Assembly (NCBI GenBank): GCA_937907415.1
Contig: CALCHY010000356.1
Location: 1 to 62,301, forward strand
DNA length: 62,301 bases
Reading direction: 5' to 3'
DNA from: an uncultured Trueperaceae bacterium
GTDB lineage: Bacteria; Deinococcota; Deinococci; Deinococcales; Trueperaceae
The notes under the pieces were generated by a model that saw only the letters and a list, made by a program, of their open reading frames with translations, was not told the origin of the DNA and did not search any database. The first letter of the stretch is position 1; each line of letters opens with the position of its first letter. Position numbers and translations under genes: made by a program. Of this stretch, positions 1 to 8,321 are shown piece after piece.

Positions 1-23
1 AGAACGAAGTTGAAGCGCTTCAT
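1..23 (-). CDS. Start of a truncated gene (first 7 codons)
   Basis: An ATG at 23 reads leftward off the window edge, giving M-K-R-F-N-F-V. It is preceded at a normal distance by GGAGG (reverse strand, about 30-34), and a -10-like TAGAGT lies at 61-56, so start and direction are well supported. A basic residue followed by hydrophobic ones could begin a signal peptide, but seven residues cannot identify the product. Confidence 0.6.
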
Positions 24-131
24 GGGTTGCCTCCTTCCGAACTATTCCGTCTAGCACTCTAAGCCAGGTCGCCTCTCTCCTCATGGACGCATTCGCCTGG
101 CGCCTTAATGAAGCGCCCATGAATCGCGGGG

Positions 132-1763
132 CTATTCGAGGATCATGAGGTACGCGTACAGGTCGGGCGCACCTGGGTGGTCTTCCAGCTCGAGGTCAGG
201 GTGGGAGGCGTTGATCCGCGCCACGAGTTCAGCGAGGCGCTCTGGGGTTGCCTCCGTCGAGTGGAAGAGGGTGGCGATCTCGTAGTCCTCCGCACGGCCC
301 TCGAGCATGGCGAGGAGGCACGATTCCGCGTCGGCCGTGGCACTGACGAGCTTGCCGTCGACCAAGCCGATGGCGTCACCTTCGCGGGTGGCGACGCCGT
401 CGATCTCTGCGTCGCGGCTGGCGCGGGTGACTTCGAGGGTGAGGGAGCTCGTGGCCGCCTCCGCCATCTCCTTGAAGAGCTCATCTGGGTCGGCGTTCTC
501 TTGGAACAGTACCGCGGCGGCGAGGCCCTGCCCAAGCGTGCGCGTGCGCAGCAGCCGCACGTCCTTGTCTGGCACGAGTTCGCCAACGCGCTCCGCGGCC
601 ATGATGACGTTCTTGTTGTTCGGCATGACGATCACGCTGTGCGCGCCGACGCTGCGCACGGCGTCGGCGATGTCCTCGACCGATGGGTTATCCGTTTGAC
701 CGCCACCTACCACGCGCACGCCGAGGCCGCGGAAAGCGCGGGTCACGCCGTAACCGTTGGCCACCGCCACGGCGGCGCTGCGTGGCGGCTCAGCGTGGGC
801 GGCGTCGACATCGGCGAGGATCTCGGAGTGCTGCTCGCTCATGTCCTCGACCTTGGAGCGCACCATGCGGCCGAAGTGAGCGACGGCGGCGAGGAGCTTC
901 TCCGGCTCCTCCGTGTGGATGTGGCCTTTGACGAAACCTTCCGCACCGACGACGAGCAGCGAGTCGCCGAACGGCGCTACGAGGTCGCGGATGGTGCTCG
1001 TGGGTTCCTTGACGTCTGCCAGGAGGAACTCCGTGCAGAAACCGTACGCCTCTTCCTCGAACTGGTCCTGCGCGCGGCGCTCGACGACGGGTGGCGGCGG
1101 CAGGTCGCGCTGCTCGAAGTAGGCGAGCAAGCCGTCGAGCACGTGCAGGTAACCGAGGCCGCCCGCGTCCACCACGCCTGCTTGCTTGAGGATGGGGAGG
1201 AGCTCTGGGGTGTGTTCGAGCGCCGTGTGGCCGGCGGCCAGCACGACCTTCAACAGGGCCGCCGGAGTGACACCGTGACCGTCGGTGGCGGCTGCGGCCG
1301 CCTCCAGCAGGTACTTCTCCCCCGCTGCCGCCGACTCGCGCACCACGGTCAAGATGGTGCCCTCTACCGGCTTCATGACCGCCGCGTAAGCCGACTCAGA
1401 ACCGCTGAGCAGAGCCTCTGACAGGGCGGGCGCGTCGACGACCCTGAGGCTCTTGATGCTGTCGGCGAAGCCCTTGAGCACTTGTGAGAGGATCACGCCA
1501 GAGTTGCCGCGGGCGCCAAGGAGCGAGCCGTACGACAGGGCCCGCGCGACTTGCTCCATGCGCTCAGGGTTGTCAGCCACCAGCTGGCGCCGCACTGATT
1601 GCAGCGTGAGGTGCATGTTCGTGCCGGTGTCGCCGTCAGGCACGGGGTACACGTTGAGAGCGTTGACTTCCTCGACGTGGACGCCGAGCCATTCCGTGGC
1701 GAAGAGGAACGCCTTAGCGAGTGCGTGCGCTGTCCAGGCGTTAGCGCTGGCCCGGTCAGCCAC
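132..1763 (-). CDS. fakA: DhaL/DAK-domain protein, fatty acid kinase FakA-like (YloV family)
   Basis: The 543-residue length fits the YloV/FakA family. The N-terminal DhaL-type kinase domain (about residues 10-215) carries the magnesium/ATP motif VPDGDTGTN near residue 42; the rest matches the family's middle and C-terminal DegV-like part. Known members phosphorylate fatty acids held by a FakB (DegV) protein, feeding exogenous fatty acids into phospholipid synthesis; no FakB is visible here, so the substrate is inferred. The GTG start at 1763 overlaps the end of the Asp23 gene by 8 bases and has GGAG about 8 bases upstream. Asp23-FakA pairing is a common bacterial arrangement. Confidence 0.85.
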   Translation of the reverse strand: MADRASANAWTAHALAKAFLFATEWLGVHVEEVNALNVYPVPDGDTGTNMHLTLQSVRRQLVADNPERMEQVARALSYGSLLGARGNSGVILSQVLKGFADSIKSLRVVDAPALSEALLSGSESAYAAVMKPVEGTILTVVRESAAAGEKYLLEAAAAATDGHGVTPAALLKVVLAAGHTALEHTPELLPILKQAGVVDAGGLGYLHVLDGLLAYFEQRDLPPPPVVERRAQDQFEEEAYGFCTEFLLADVKEPTSTIRDLVAPFGDSLLVVGAEGFVKGHIHTEEPEKLLAAVAHFGRMVRSKVEDMSEQHSEILADVDAAHAEPPRSAAVAVANGYGVTRAFRGLGVRVVGGGQTDNPSVEDIADAVRSVGAHSVIVMPNNKNVIMAAERVGELVPDKDVRLLRTRTLGQGLAAAVLFQENADPDELFKEMAEAATSSLTLEVTRASRDAEIDGVATREGDAIGLVDGKLVSATADAESCLLAMLEGRAEDYEIATLFHSTEATPERLAELVARINASHPDLELEDHPGAPDLYAYLMILE

Positions 1764-2244
1764 GACTCACTCCAACCACCCGCACCCGCACGACGTCGAG
1801 CGTGATGCCCGCGTAGTGCAGCGCCGCGTACTTGACGCGCTCGCGAACGGAGTCCGCGACGACCGGGATGTTGACGCCGTACGCGACGACGACGTGCAGA
1901 TCGACGTCGGCGTGCTTCTCGCCCTTCGGGTGTTCGATGACGACGCCCTCGTCTACTTGGCGTGCCCCAAGGAGGCGCCTCAGCCCCTCTGACATGCTTG
2001 CCGGCGCCATGCCGACGACACCTGGAACCTCGTGAGCTGACAGCCCGATGATGCTAGCTAGCGCGCCGTCCGAGACACGAACCTGATCGACGGTGCGGTC
2101 CTTGGCTTCTGGCTTCGTCTTACCGAACTGGCCGAGGATGTTCGGTACGCCCTTGGCAGTGGCTTTCCTCTTCAGGTCGCCCGTGTCGGACTCAGCCCCT
2201 GCTGGCGTCTGCGCCTCTGGTGGGCGCGTGTTCTCGTCGACCAT
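1756..2244 (-). CDS. Asp23/Gls24 family envelope stress protein
   Basis: A 162-residue protein. The first 50 residues are polar and low in complexity; the rest is a typical Asp23 domain (DGALASIIGLSAHEVPGVVG, then a hydrophobic segment ending with VRERVKYAAL). In other bacteria Asp23 proteins sit at the membrane and relate to cell-envelope stress. It is the first gene of a two-gene unit with the fakA-like gene. The ATG at 2244 has AGGAGG 9 bases upstream, and a -10-like TAGAAT lies at 2324-2319, implying a leader of roughly 70 bases. Family assignment is solid; the exact role is not. Confidence 0.85.
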   Translation of the reverse strand: MVDENTRPPEAQTPAGAESDTGDLKRKATAKGVPNILGQFGKTKPEAKDRTVDQVRVSDGALASIIGLSAHEVPGVVGMAPASMSEGLRRLLGARQVDEGVVIEHPKGEKHADVDLHVVVAYGVNIPVVADSVRERVKYAALHYAGITLDVVRVRVVGVSRG

Positions 2245-2353
2245 GCCTCAGTCCTCCTGGCGCGGGTTGGCGGGGGCCGGTCTCGGCGAGCCCCGTGCCC
2301 GCGCAGTGTTAGTGGGCCATTCTACCGGACAGGGCTGGTGAGCCGCGGACGCA

Positions 2354-2575
2354 TCACTCCATGCCGGCCAGGAAGCCGATGCGCCTCAGGGCCCTGATGA
2401 GGTCCATGGCGGTCACTTCCGTCGGGTCGTACTCGACGGCGACGCGCGCTGCGTCACCCGGCGCCACCTCGAGCACGCCCGGCACCTCGCGCAGCGTGGC
2501 CATCACGCGCTCGCGGGCGGGTTCCGTGTCCATGCCGCGTACGCCCATCAGGACCCGCGCTACCTCGTCAGGCAC
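2354..2575 (-). CDS. Small HMA-like domain protein without metal cysteines
   Basis: A 73-residue protein with the pattern of a heavy-metal-associated (ferredoxin-like) domain: a V-x-G-M loop, a helix, P-G-V before a strand, a V-x-Y-D-P segment, and a last helix ending at GF. The canonical GMxCxxC metal site is replaced by GMDTEPA, so both cysteines are gone and copper-type binding is unlikely. The GTG at 2575 overlaps the end of the upstream GNAT-like gene by 8 bases, indicating coupled translation. The fold is my inference from the pattern; no function is proposed. Confidence 0.6.
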   Translation of the reverse strand: MPDEVARVLMGVRGMDTEPARERVMATLREVPGVLEVAPGDAARVAVEYDPTEVTAMDLIRALRRIGFLAGME

Positions 2576-3044
2576 GCCGCGCCTCCGCCCAGCCTTGCCC
2601 CCGCGTCCCTAGGACGAGTTGGAGCGTGACGTGGTCGTCCGGTAAGTAGCCCTCGCCAGTTAGCGCTTCGCGAAGCGCAACGTCGGAGGCCGGGGTGCGG
2701 AAGTAGAGGTCGTACACCCCGGAGTCGTAAGCGCTCTTGACTAGCGCCTTCACGAGGCTGGTGCTGGTAGTGGCGGCGGCCGCGCCCGCCACGGCTAAGC
2801 GCGCGGCGTGAACGGTAGGGCGCTCACCCGACCAGATGGCTTGGGCAAGGACGAAGCCCGTCGTGCAGGTAGCGCCCACCTCATCGACTTGCTCGGCCAC
2901 GAACGAGTGACCGCTGCGCTCGAAGAAGCGCAGCGCGGCCAAGTTGACCAGCGGCTGCACTCCGTGAGCCGCCGCGTAGCCCGCGTCGATCACCATGGCG
3001 GCGTCAAGGTCAGCGTCTACCAGCGGCCGGATTCTGATGCTCAT
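2568..3044 (-). CDS. GNAT-like protein (DUF1999-like)
   Basis: A 158-residue protein starting MSIRIRPLVDADLDAAMVID, a typical GNAT first strand and helix, with a C-terminal YDLYFRTP segment like the late GNAT strands. It resembles the Deinococcus/Thermus DUF1999 family as I remember it. The acetyl-CoA loop (Q/R-x-x-G-x-G/A) is not obvious, so activity is uncertain. A TATACT hexamer at 3057-3052 lies 7 bases before the ATG, suggesting a leaderless transcript that also covers the downstream HMA-like gene. Confidence 0.6.
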   Translation of the reverse strand: MSIRIRPLVDADLDAAMVIDAGYAAAHGVQPLVNLAALRFFERSGHSFVAEQVDEVGATCTTGFVLAQAIWSGERPTVHAARLAVAGAAAATTSTSLVKALVKSAYDSGVYDLYFRTPASDVALREALTGEGYLPDDHVTLQLVLGTRGQGWAEARRA

Positions 3045-3051
3045 GCCTCGA

Positions 3052-3057
3052 AGTATA
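3052..3057 (-). promoter_or_regulatory. -10 hexamer TATACT, leaderless type
   Basis: TATACT lies 7 bases upstream of the ATG at 3044. I find no TTGACA-like hexamer at a 17-base spacing. Transcription should begin at or next to the start codon. Confidence 0.6.
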
Positions 3058-3092
3058 CGTTGGGCCCGCAGCAGCGGCGGTCCTGGCGCGGC

Positions 3093-3887
3093 TCACACCA
3101 CTAGTGCTGCCGCGGCGCGCTCAGAGTCCTTAGCGTCCCATGGCGCGTAACCGGCCTCGACGAAGTACAAGCCCTGCGGCCCGACGTTGTGCCCGGCGCG
3201 TTGCCTGTCTCTGGCCTCGAGCACGCCCGGCAGGTCGTCTGGGCGCAGCTTGCCGCGCCCTACCCATAACAGCGTGCCGACGACCGTCCTCACCATGTTG
3301 CGCAGGAAGCCGTCAGCCGCGATGTGCAGGCGCACCTCGCCGCGCTCCTCGCGCAGGTCACACAAGTGAACGGTGCGCACCGTCGTGCGCGTCTCCTGGG
3401 TAGCGAAGCTAGCGAAGTCGTGAGTGCCAAGGAGGTGCTCGGTCGCAGCTTGCATGGCGGCGATGTCGGGGCGCCAATGCACGGCCAGCAGCCTGTCACG
3501 TTGGATGGCCATCGCCCGCGGGTCGTCCCGCGTGACCCGCATGCGGTAGAGGTAACGGCGGTAGAGGCAGTCGAACTGCGCCTCGAAGTCTGGTGCTGCC
3601 GCCGACAGCGCGGTGACGGCAACGTCGGCAGGCAGGTGGGCGTTGAGGGCGAGGCGCAACTTGGCTTCCGGGATGGTCGAGGTCGTGTCCACGTGCGCGA
3701 CCATCGCGAGCGCATGCACCCCAGCGTCGGTGCGGCCCGCCGCCAGGACGGCGGAATGGTCGCCTGGGAGGGCAGCGAACGCCGCCTCTAGGGTGGCCTG
3801 AACGGTGCGCTCACCGTGCGCTTGGCGCTGCCAACCGTAGAAGTCGGTGCCGTCGAACTCGAGCGTGAGCCGCAGGCGCCGCCTCAC
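3093..3887 (-). CDS. truA: tRNA pseudouridine synthase A
   Basis: TruA converts U38-U40 of the tRNA anticodon stem-loop to pseudouridine. The motif GRTDAGVHA, with catalytic aspartate about residue 54, is plain, as are the FDGTDFYGWQ start and the C-terminal FLRNMVRTVVG segment. With the GTG at 3887 the protein has 264 residues, normal for the family. The open frame continues upstream into the PAP2 gene, but that extension is arginine-rich shadow sequence. An in-frame GTG at 3914 is the alternative start, weakly supported by a GAAGAG further upstream. It lies downstream of the PAP2 gene and probably shares its transcript. Confidence 0.93.
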   Translation of the reverse strand: MRRRLRLTLEFDGTDFYGWQRQAHGERTVQATLEAAFAALPGDHSAVLAAGRTDAGVHALAMVAHVDTTSTIPEAKLRLALNAHLPADVAVTALSAAAPDFEAQFDCLYRRYLYRMRVTRDDPRAMAIQRDRLLAVHWRPDIAAMQAATEHLLGTHDFASFATQETRTTVRTVHLCDLREERGEVRLHIAADGFLRNMVRTVVGTLLWVGRGKLRPDDLPGVLEARDRQRAGHNVGPQGLYFVEAGYAPWDAKDSERAAAALVV

Positions 3888-3918
3888 AGAAACGGTTGCG
3901 TCTTGCGGCGCCACGCTA

Positions 3919-4800
3919 TCAGACGCTCTTCGAGGCGCTAGCCGCCACCACTGGCCCGCCGCTAAGGCGCAGCACGCGGCACGCGAGGGGCGCCACCAAG
4001 GTGCCAGTGAGGCCGATGGCGAGGTAGCGCAGGTACCCGCCGACGGCTCCACGCTTGAGTTCCTCAGGCATCAGCGCTGAGCTGGCGCCCATGACGGCGG
4101 CGACGAGCAGGAGGCCAACCAGGCCCATAAGCAGGCGACCGATGACGCTGCCATTCGCGCGGTGGGTGACGACGGCAGGTCCGACAATGAAGGCGGAAAC
4201 GACGCTGAGGTAGACGTTCGAGTTAGGCGTCGGCGCAAGGAGATGGAGGGCGAAAGGCGCCACTAGCCCAAGCGCCAAGGTCGCGACCGAACCTGGGCTC
4301 AAGGCCAGGCGTCTCACGAGCAGAGATGCGAGCACGATGATCGCGCCGAAAACCAGGCCGCCCCACACGTCGCGCGGAAAGTGCACGCCAAGGTAGACGC
4401 GCGATAGGGCGATCAGCCCCACGACGACTGCGGCGAGGACCCAGAACCAGAGACGCTTGAACTGCAGCGCAGCGAGCCCCCAGAAGATGATCGCCGACTG
4501 CGCGTGACCGGAGGGGAACGAGTTCCCCGGCGCCGTCTCGATCGCTGCGCCACTCCGCGCTACGGCCGGGTCGACCACGAACGGGCGCGGCGCCGCGACT
4601 TGCTCCTTGACCAGGTCGTTCAGGTAAGCCCCTGTGAGGAACACGACGCCTAGGCGCCGCCCGAACGCAGCGTCCACCGCCAGGTACGCGAGGATGAGCA
4701 AGACGGTGTATGCCTCCTGCGACCCAAGGTCGGTGACCAAGAGCATGAAGCGGTCGAGACCTGGGGAGGCGAAGCGCTGCAGGGCGAGGATGGTGTCCAC
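3919..4800 (-). CDS. PAP2-family membrane phosphatase
   Basis: A 293-residue integral membrane protein carrying the three PAP2/acid phosphatase motifs: K-x6-RP (KEQVAAPRP), PSGH (SFPSGHAQS) and SR-x5-H-x3-D (SRVYLGVHFPRD). Further hydrophobic segments continue to the C terminus. Such enzymes dephosphorylate undecaprenyl pyrophosphate or phosphatidate; which one cannot be decided from sequence. The GTG at 4800 has GGAGG 4 bases upstream, and TACAAT at 4846-4841 is a good -10, giving a short leader. First gene of a likely unit with truA. Confidence 0.85.
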   Translation of the reverse strand: MDTILALQRFASPGLDRFMLLVTDLGSQEAYTVLLILAYLAVDAAFGRRLGVVFLTGAYLNDLVKEQVAAPRPFVVDPAVARSGAAIETAPGNSFPSGHAQSAIIFWGLAALQFKRLWFWVLAAVVVGLIALSRVYLGVHFPRDVWGGLVFGAIIVLASLLVRRLALSPGSVATLALGLVAPFALHLLAPTPNSNVYLSVVSAFIVGPAVVTHRANGSVIGRLLMGLVGLLLVAAVMGASSALMPEELKRGAVGGYLRYLAIGLTGTLVAPLACRVLRLSGGPVVAASASKSV

Positions 4801-4840
4801 TTGACCTCCGGAGGTGCGCTCGTGGGGCGCGGTGGCGAGG

Positions 4841-4846
4841 ATTGTA
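4841..4846 (-). promoter_or_regulatory. -10 hexamer TACAAT for the PAP2 gene
   Basis: TACAAT on the reverse strand, about 40 bases upstream of the GTG at 4800, leaves room for the GGAGG ribosome site. No clear -35 is visible. Confidence 0.45.
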
Positions 4847-4905
4847 CCAGCGGCGGCAGGCGTCCGCCCTACCCACCCGGCGGGCGTGAGGTGCGAGCAT
4901 GGGGC

Positions 4906-6282
4906 GTGGCTACTCTCCCTCCAAGTGACGACACCATCGTCGCCATAGCCAGCGCGGCCGGGTTAGGCGCCATCGGCGTAGTACGCGTTTCTGGCCCCGA
5001 CGCGTTCAGCGTGGCCGACGCCGTCTTCGAACCCAAGCGCGGGGCGGCGCCGAGCACGCGGCCAGCAGGACGCGTCGTGTACGGCGCGGTGGTGGCGGCG
5101 GGCGCCCTCGTAGACGAGGGCCTCCTCCTCACGTTCCGCGCGCCACGCTCTTATACCGGCCAGGACGTGGTCGAGCTCCAGACGCACGGCGGCGCGGCCG
5201 TGCTCCGCGCGACCTTGGACGCCTGCCTGGCGCAGGGGGCGCGCCTCGCGGGTCCGGGCGAGTTCACTCTCCGCGCCTACCTGGCTGGCCGGCTCGACCT
5301 CGTGCAGGCCGAGAGCGTCATGGACGTCGTCGAGGCGCAAACGGACGCCGCCAGGCGCAACGCGGCCTTCGGGTTGAGCGGCGCGCTCGGCAAGAGCCTC
5401 GGGGAGGTGCAGAGCGACTTGCTTGACGCTTACGCCGCCATCCAAGCCAACTTCGACTACCCGGATGAAGGCGTGCCAGAGCACGAGCTCGGCGCACCAC
5501 TCGCCCGCGCTGCAGCCAGCCTCCGCGCCATGCTGGCGACTGCGGAAGCCGGGCGTTTGAGCAAGCAAGGCGCGCGCTTGGCGCTCCTCGGGCTACCTAA
5601 CGCTGGCAAATCGAGCCTGCTCAACGCGCTCCTCGGTTACGAGCGCTCGTTGGTTAGCGCAACGCCCGGCACGACGCGTGACTACCTCGAGGCGCCACTA
5701 AGCCTCGGCGGCGTGCCGCTAGTAGCGATAGACACGGCCGGCATCCGCACCGCAGGCGACCACATCGAGGCGAGCGGGGTGGAGTTGGCGCGGCGCATCG
5801 GCGCGCAAGCCGACCTGCGCCTGCTCCTCCTGGATGGCTCCGCGGCGATCACCGACGCCGACCACGAGTTGCTTGCCAGCGTTGACCGCGAGCGCACCAT
5901 CGTCGTCGTCACCAAGCAAGACGCCGGATGCGCCTGGCAGCTCGAAGCGGTGGCGCCAGGTCAGGAAGGGCGGCCCCCGCTGCGCGTGTCAGCTAGGACG
6001 GGCGCCGGGCTCGCCGAACTGAAAGCCGCCATAGTGACGGAGCTAGTCGGCGCGGCGCAGGGAGCCGAGGTCTGGATCGGCAACGAACGCCACGTCGCTG
6101 CCCTTACGGCCGCGCTGGCAGCCACTGAGCGCGCTGCTCAGCAGTCCGAGCTCGGTGGTCACGACCTCGCGGCCCTCGACTTGCAGGAGGCCCTCCAAGC
6201 GCTCGGGGCCGTAACGGGCCGTGAGTCCGTCACGGACGAGACGCTGGCGAGCATCTTCGCGCGCTTCTGCGTTGGTAAGTAG
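4906..6282 (+). CDS. mnmE: tRNA uridine-5-carboxymethylaminomethyl modification GTPase MnmE
   Basis: MnmE works with MnmG to modify the wobble uridine (U34) of certain tRNAs. The N-terminal folate-binding domain begins DDTIVAIASAAGLGAIGVVR; the G domain has G1 LPNAGKSS near residue 230, G2 ATPGTTRD and G3 DTAGI; the protein ends in the diagnostic FCVGK containing the catalytic cysteine. From the GTG at 4906 it has 458 residues, normal for the family. A GTG at 4891 is an in-frame alternative; the frame upstream of that lacks family similarity. No mnmG is adjacent, although a short GidA-related gene lies at 53839. Confidence 0.95.
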   Translation: MATLPPSDDTIVAIASAAGLGAIGVVRVSGPDAFSVADAVFEPKRGAAPSTRPAGRVVYGAVVAAGALVDEGLLLTFRAPRSYTGQDVVELQTHGGAAVLRATLDACLAQGARLAGPGEFTLRAYLAGRLDLVQAESVMDVVEAQTDAARRNAAFGLSGALGKSLGEVQSDLLDAYAAIQANFDYPDEGVPEHELGAPLARAAASLRAMLATAEAGRLSKQGARLALLGLPNAGKSSLLNALLGYERSLVSATPGTTRDYLEAPLSLGGVPLVAIDTAGIRTAGDHIEASGVELARRIGAQADLRLLLLDGSAAITDADHELLASVDRERTIVVVTKQDAGCAWQLEAVAPGQEGRPPLRVSARTGAGLAELKAAIVTELVGAAQGAEVWIGNERHVAALTAALAATERAAQQSELGGHDLAALDLQEALQALGAVTGRESVTDETLASIFARFCVGK

Positions 6283-6302
6283 GCCCGCGGTGAGCGCCAG
6301 AA

Positions 6303-6878
6303 CTAGCGCGCCCGTACGCTCGCGGCCGCCTCGTTCGCTGCCGTCTCGATGGCGCGCGGGAAGCGCTCCAAGACCCTGCGTAGCACCTTAGCCGCGGTCA
6401 GCTCGATCATCTTCAAGAGGGCGCGGCTGCCCCAGTGCTCCGAGCTTGGCGTCACCAGGATGACGGCTACTTTGAACGTGTAGTCGAGGCGGCTTTCCGC
6501 TTTGCCAGCGCTAACGACCGTCGCCTCCCCACCGACCTCCGCCCAGCCGCTGCCGCTCCGCACCTTGGGGCGCGGCGCGAGCTGAGCGCCAACTGACGTT
6601 TCCAGCAGCGCGCTCTCGAACGGCAGGCTACGCATGCCGAACATGGCGACGTCAACTGGCAGCTCGGCGCTGACCGTTGGCGGTGCACCTGGCGTCACTT
6701 GCAACGCCGTCAGGAAGTCGGCGTGCTCGAGCGAGCGCGCGACATCGCGCACGAACGCCCGGGCATCCGCCTCACCCAAGGCGACTAAGACGCTGAACGC
6801 GATGTCGTGTTCGAGGCGCAACTGCCCCGGCGCGACCTCGCGAGCCGCTTGAACCACCGGGGTGGAGCTTGCTGTCAA
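6303..6878 (-). CDS. DUF3809-like conserved protein
   Basis: A 191-residue protein resembling a Deinococcus-type family I recall as DUF3809. It has alternating strands (LRLEHDIAFSVLVAL, SAELPVDVAMFG, LDYTFKVAVILV) and a long basic C-terminal helix (KMIELTAAKVLRRVLERFP). That layout suggests an SRPBCC-like fold, which is inference. The best start is TTG at 6878: it overlaps the TGA of the upstream gene (TTGA) and has AAGGGGAG directly upstream. The frame is open to an ATG at 6908, which would overlap the neighbour by 34 bases. No function is known to me. Confidence 0.65.
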   Translation of the reverse strand: MTASSTPVVQAAREVAPGQLRLEHDIAFSVLVALGEADARAFVRDVARSLEHADFLTALQVTPGAPPTVSAELPVDVAMFGMRSLPFESALLETSVGAQLAPRPKVRSGSGWAEVGGEATVVSAGKAESRLDYTFKVAVILVTPSSEHWGSRALLKMIELTAAKVLRRVLERFPRAIETAANEAAASVRAR

Positions 6879-7156
6879 CGCTCCCCTTTCGGGCGCGGAC
6901 CAACCCACTCGACGCGCACGCTGCCCTCGTGCACGGCAGCTTCGATCTCGGCATCGCCCGCTCCACGCAGGCGCGGGAGGTCCTGGAACAGCTCAGCGCT
7001 AGACGCCAACCCGACCCGCACGGTCACTGGGCCGTCGTCAGCCAAGCGACCTATGCGCCACAGGAGGTTAGAAGCCAACTCCTCCAAGGTCGCTCGCTCT
7101 ACGCCCAAGTCGTCTAGTACCTCATCAAGGTGTGCCTGGACTGACGAATCGCTCAT
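6875..7156 (-). CDS. Small conserved protein (DUF3248-like)
   Basis: A 93-residue protein: an N-terminal acidic helix, then LLWRIGRLADDG, VTVRVGLAS, and a C-terminal VRVEWVGP strand. It resembles a Deinococcus/Thermus family I remember as DUF3248; function unknown. The ATG at 7156 has GGGAG 5 bases upstream and TAGCCT at 7177-7172. It is translationally coupled to the DUF3809-like gene by a TTGA overlap, so the two products probably act together. Confidence 0.6.
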   Translation of the reverse strand: MSDSSVQAHLDEVLDDLGVERATLEELASNLLWRIGRLADDGPVTVRVGLASSAELFQDLPRLRGAGDAEIEAAVHEGSVRVEWVGPRPKGER

Positions 7157-7232
7157 ACCACTCCCGCTCCTCAGGCTACCGCACGGCAGGCGAGACAGGT
7201 GACCCGCGGCGGGCGCGCCAGGGACGGCATGC

Positions 7233-7238
7233 TACTAT
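7233..7238 (+). promoter_or_regulatory. -10 hexamer TACTAT, leaderless type
   Basis: TACTAT lies 6 bases before the GTG at 7245. The intervening bases hold no ribosome site, and no -35 is seen at 17 bases. Confidence 0.6.
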
Positions 7239-7244
7239 CCCTGC

Positions 7245-8246
7245 GTGCACGACACTAGTTCGGCGTCACAAGACCCCGTGAACGACCCCCATGGACCTAC
7301 CGAAGAGACCCGCGGCCTAGCCGAGGTCGGCGCCACCTACGTCAAGGGTGTGGTGATGGGCATGGCGGACATGATCCCAGGAGTGAGCGGCGGAACCGTG
7401 GCCATCATCCTCGGAGTCTACGGCGGGCTACTCGAGTCACTCAGCTCCCTGTCGCGGCCGGAGTTCCTCGGGGCCCTTGTGCGTGGGCGCCTCGTTGCCG
7501 CCTTCCGAGCCTTCAACGGCGCGCTGCTCTTCCCCCTCCTGGCCGGCATCGCTACCTCGCTCATCCTCTTCTCGCGCCTCATCAGCTACTTGCTTGCCAC
7601 CTACCCGAGCCACGTGCTCGCGTTCTTCTTCGGCCTCGTTGCGGCCTCGGCCATCGTCGTCAGCAGACACGTCAAGCGTTGGGGTGCCGCCGCGTGGTTG
7701 GCCTTGGCAAGCGGAGCGTTCCTTGGTGTCCTAGTAGTAACGAGGACACCAGTGGAGACGCCTGACGGAACTGCCTTCCTGTTCTTCGCGGGCTTCGTGG
7801 CCATCTGCGCCATGGTGCTCCCCGGCATCTCCGGGGCGTTCGTGCTCGTGCTGCTAGGCAAGTACGACTTCGCGTTGGCGGGGCTCGCGCGCTTCGACTT
7901 CGGGGTGATCTTGCCCATCGGGCTCGGCGCGGTCGTAGGCCTCCTCTCCTTCGCACGCCTCCTCGCATACCTCCTGAGGCGCTGGCATGACCCGATGCTG
8001 GCGCTCCTCACGGGCTTCATGGTCGGCAGCCTCTACAAAGTCTGGCCGTACCTCACGGAAGCTGGCGCTGCGACCTGGCCATGGGCTACTGGGAGCGCCG
8101 GCGTGGCGCTGGTGCTTACTGGGCTGCTGGCCGTCGGCGCCTTGCTCGTTCTGGGCCTCGACCGCCTCAGCGCAAGCAGGAGCGGATTGTTAGTTACCTC
8201 ACGAAGCTCATTCTCATCTACGGCGAAGTTCACGGGCCGGCGCTAG
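7245..8246 (+). CDS. DUF368 membrane protein (polytopic)
   Basis: A 333-residue polytopic membrane protein with about eight or more hydrophobic segments. It carries the DUF368 signature in two related places: MADMIPGVSGGTVAIILGVY near residue 40 and MVLPGISGAFVLVLLG near residue 190, suggesting an internal duplication. From the literature, DUF368 proteins have been linked to undecaprenyl phosphate translocation in some bacteria; applying that here is inference. The GTG start is fixed by the -10 directly upstream, so the mRNA is probably leaderless. It lies next to envelope genes (an HtrA-type protease, lepB). Confidence 0.85.
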   Translation: MHDTSSASQDPVNDPHGPTEETRGLAEVGATYVKGVVMGMADMIPGVSGGTVAIILGVYGGLLESLSSLSRPEFLGALVRGRLVAAFRAFNGALLFPLLAGIATSLILFSRLISYLLATYPSHVLAFFFGLVAASAIVVSRHVKRWGAAAWLALASGAFLGVLVVTRTPVETPDGTAFLFFAGFVAICAMVLPGISGAFVLVLLGKYDFALAGLARFDFGVILPIGLGAVVGLLSFARLLAYLLRRWHDPMLALLTGFMVGSLYKVWPYLTEAGAATWPWATGSAGVALVLTGLLAVGALLVLGLDRLSASRSGLLVTSRSSFSSTAKFTGRR

Positions 8247-8321
8247 CCTGGCTAGATGGCGTGAGCGCCGTCGGCGCGTCGCGCTGCTCCCAGGTAACCG
8301 GGAGCTCCTAGGAGGAGTACC

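Noticed and set aside
177..1421. Long plus-strand open frame of 414 codons opposite the fakA-like gene
   Set aside because: It is antisense to a well-recognised DhaL protein, has histidine- and arginine-rich composition without any family pattern, and reflects the GC-rich third-position bias. The same applies to the long antisense frames at 10064-10936, 24372-25268 and 35756-36742.
3888..4052. N-terminal extension of truA to an ATG at 4052
   Set aside because: It would lie inside the PAP2 gene and has no TruA similarity. Comparable open extensions upstream of glgP, infC, rnhB, truD, typA and menG were cut for the same reason.
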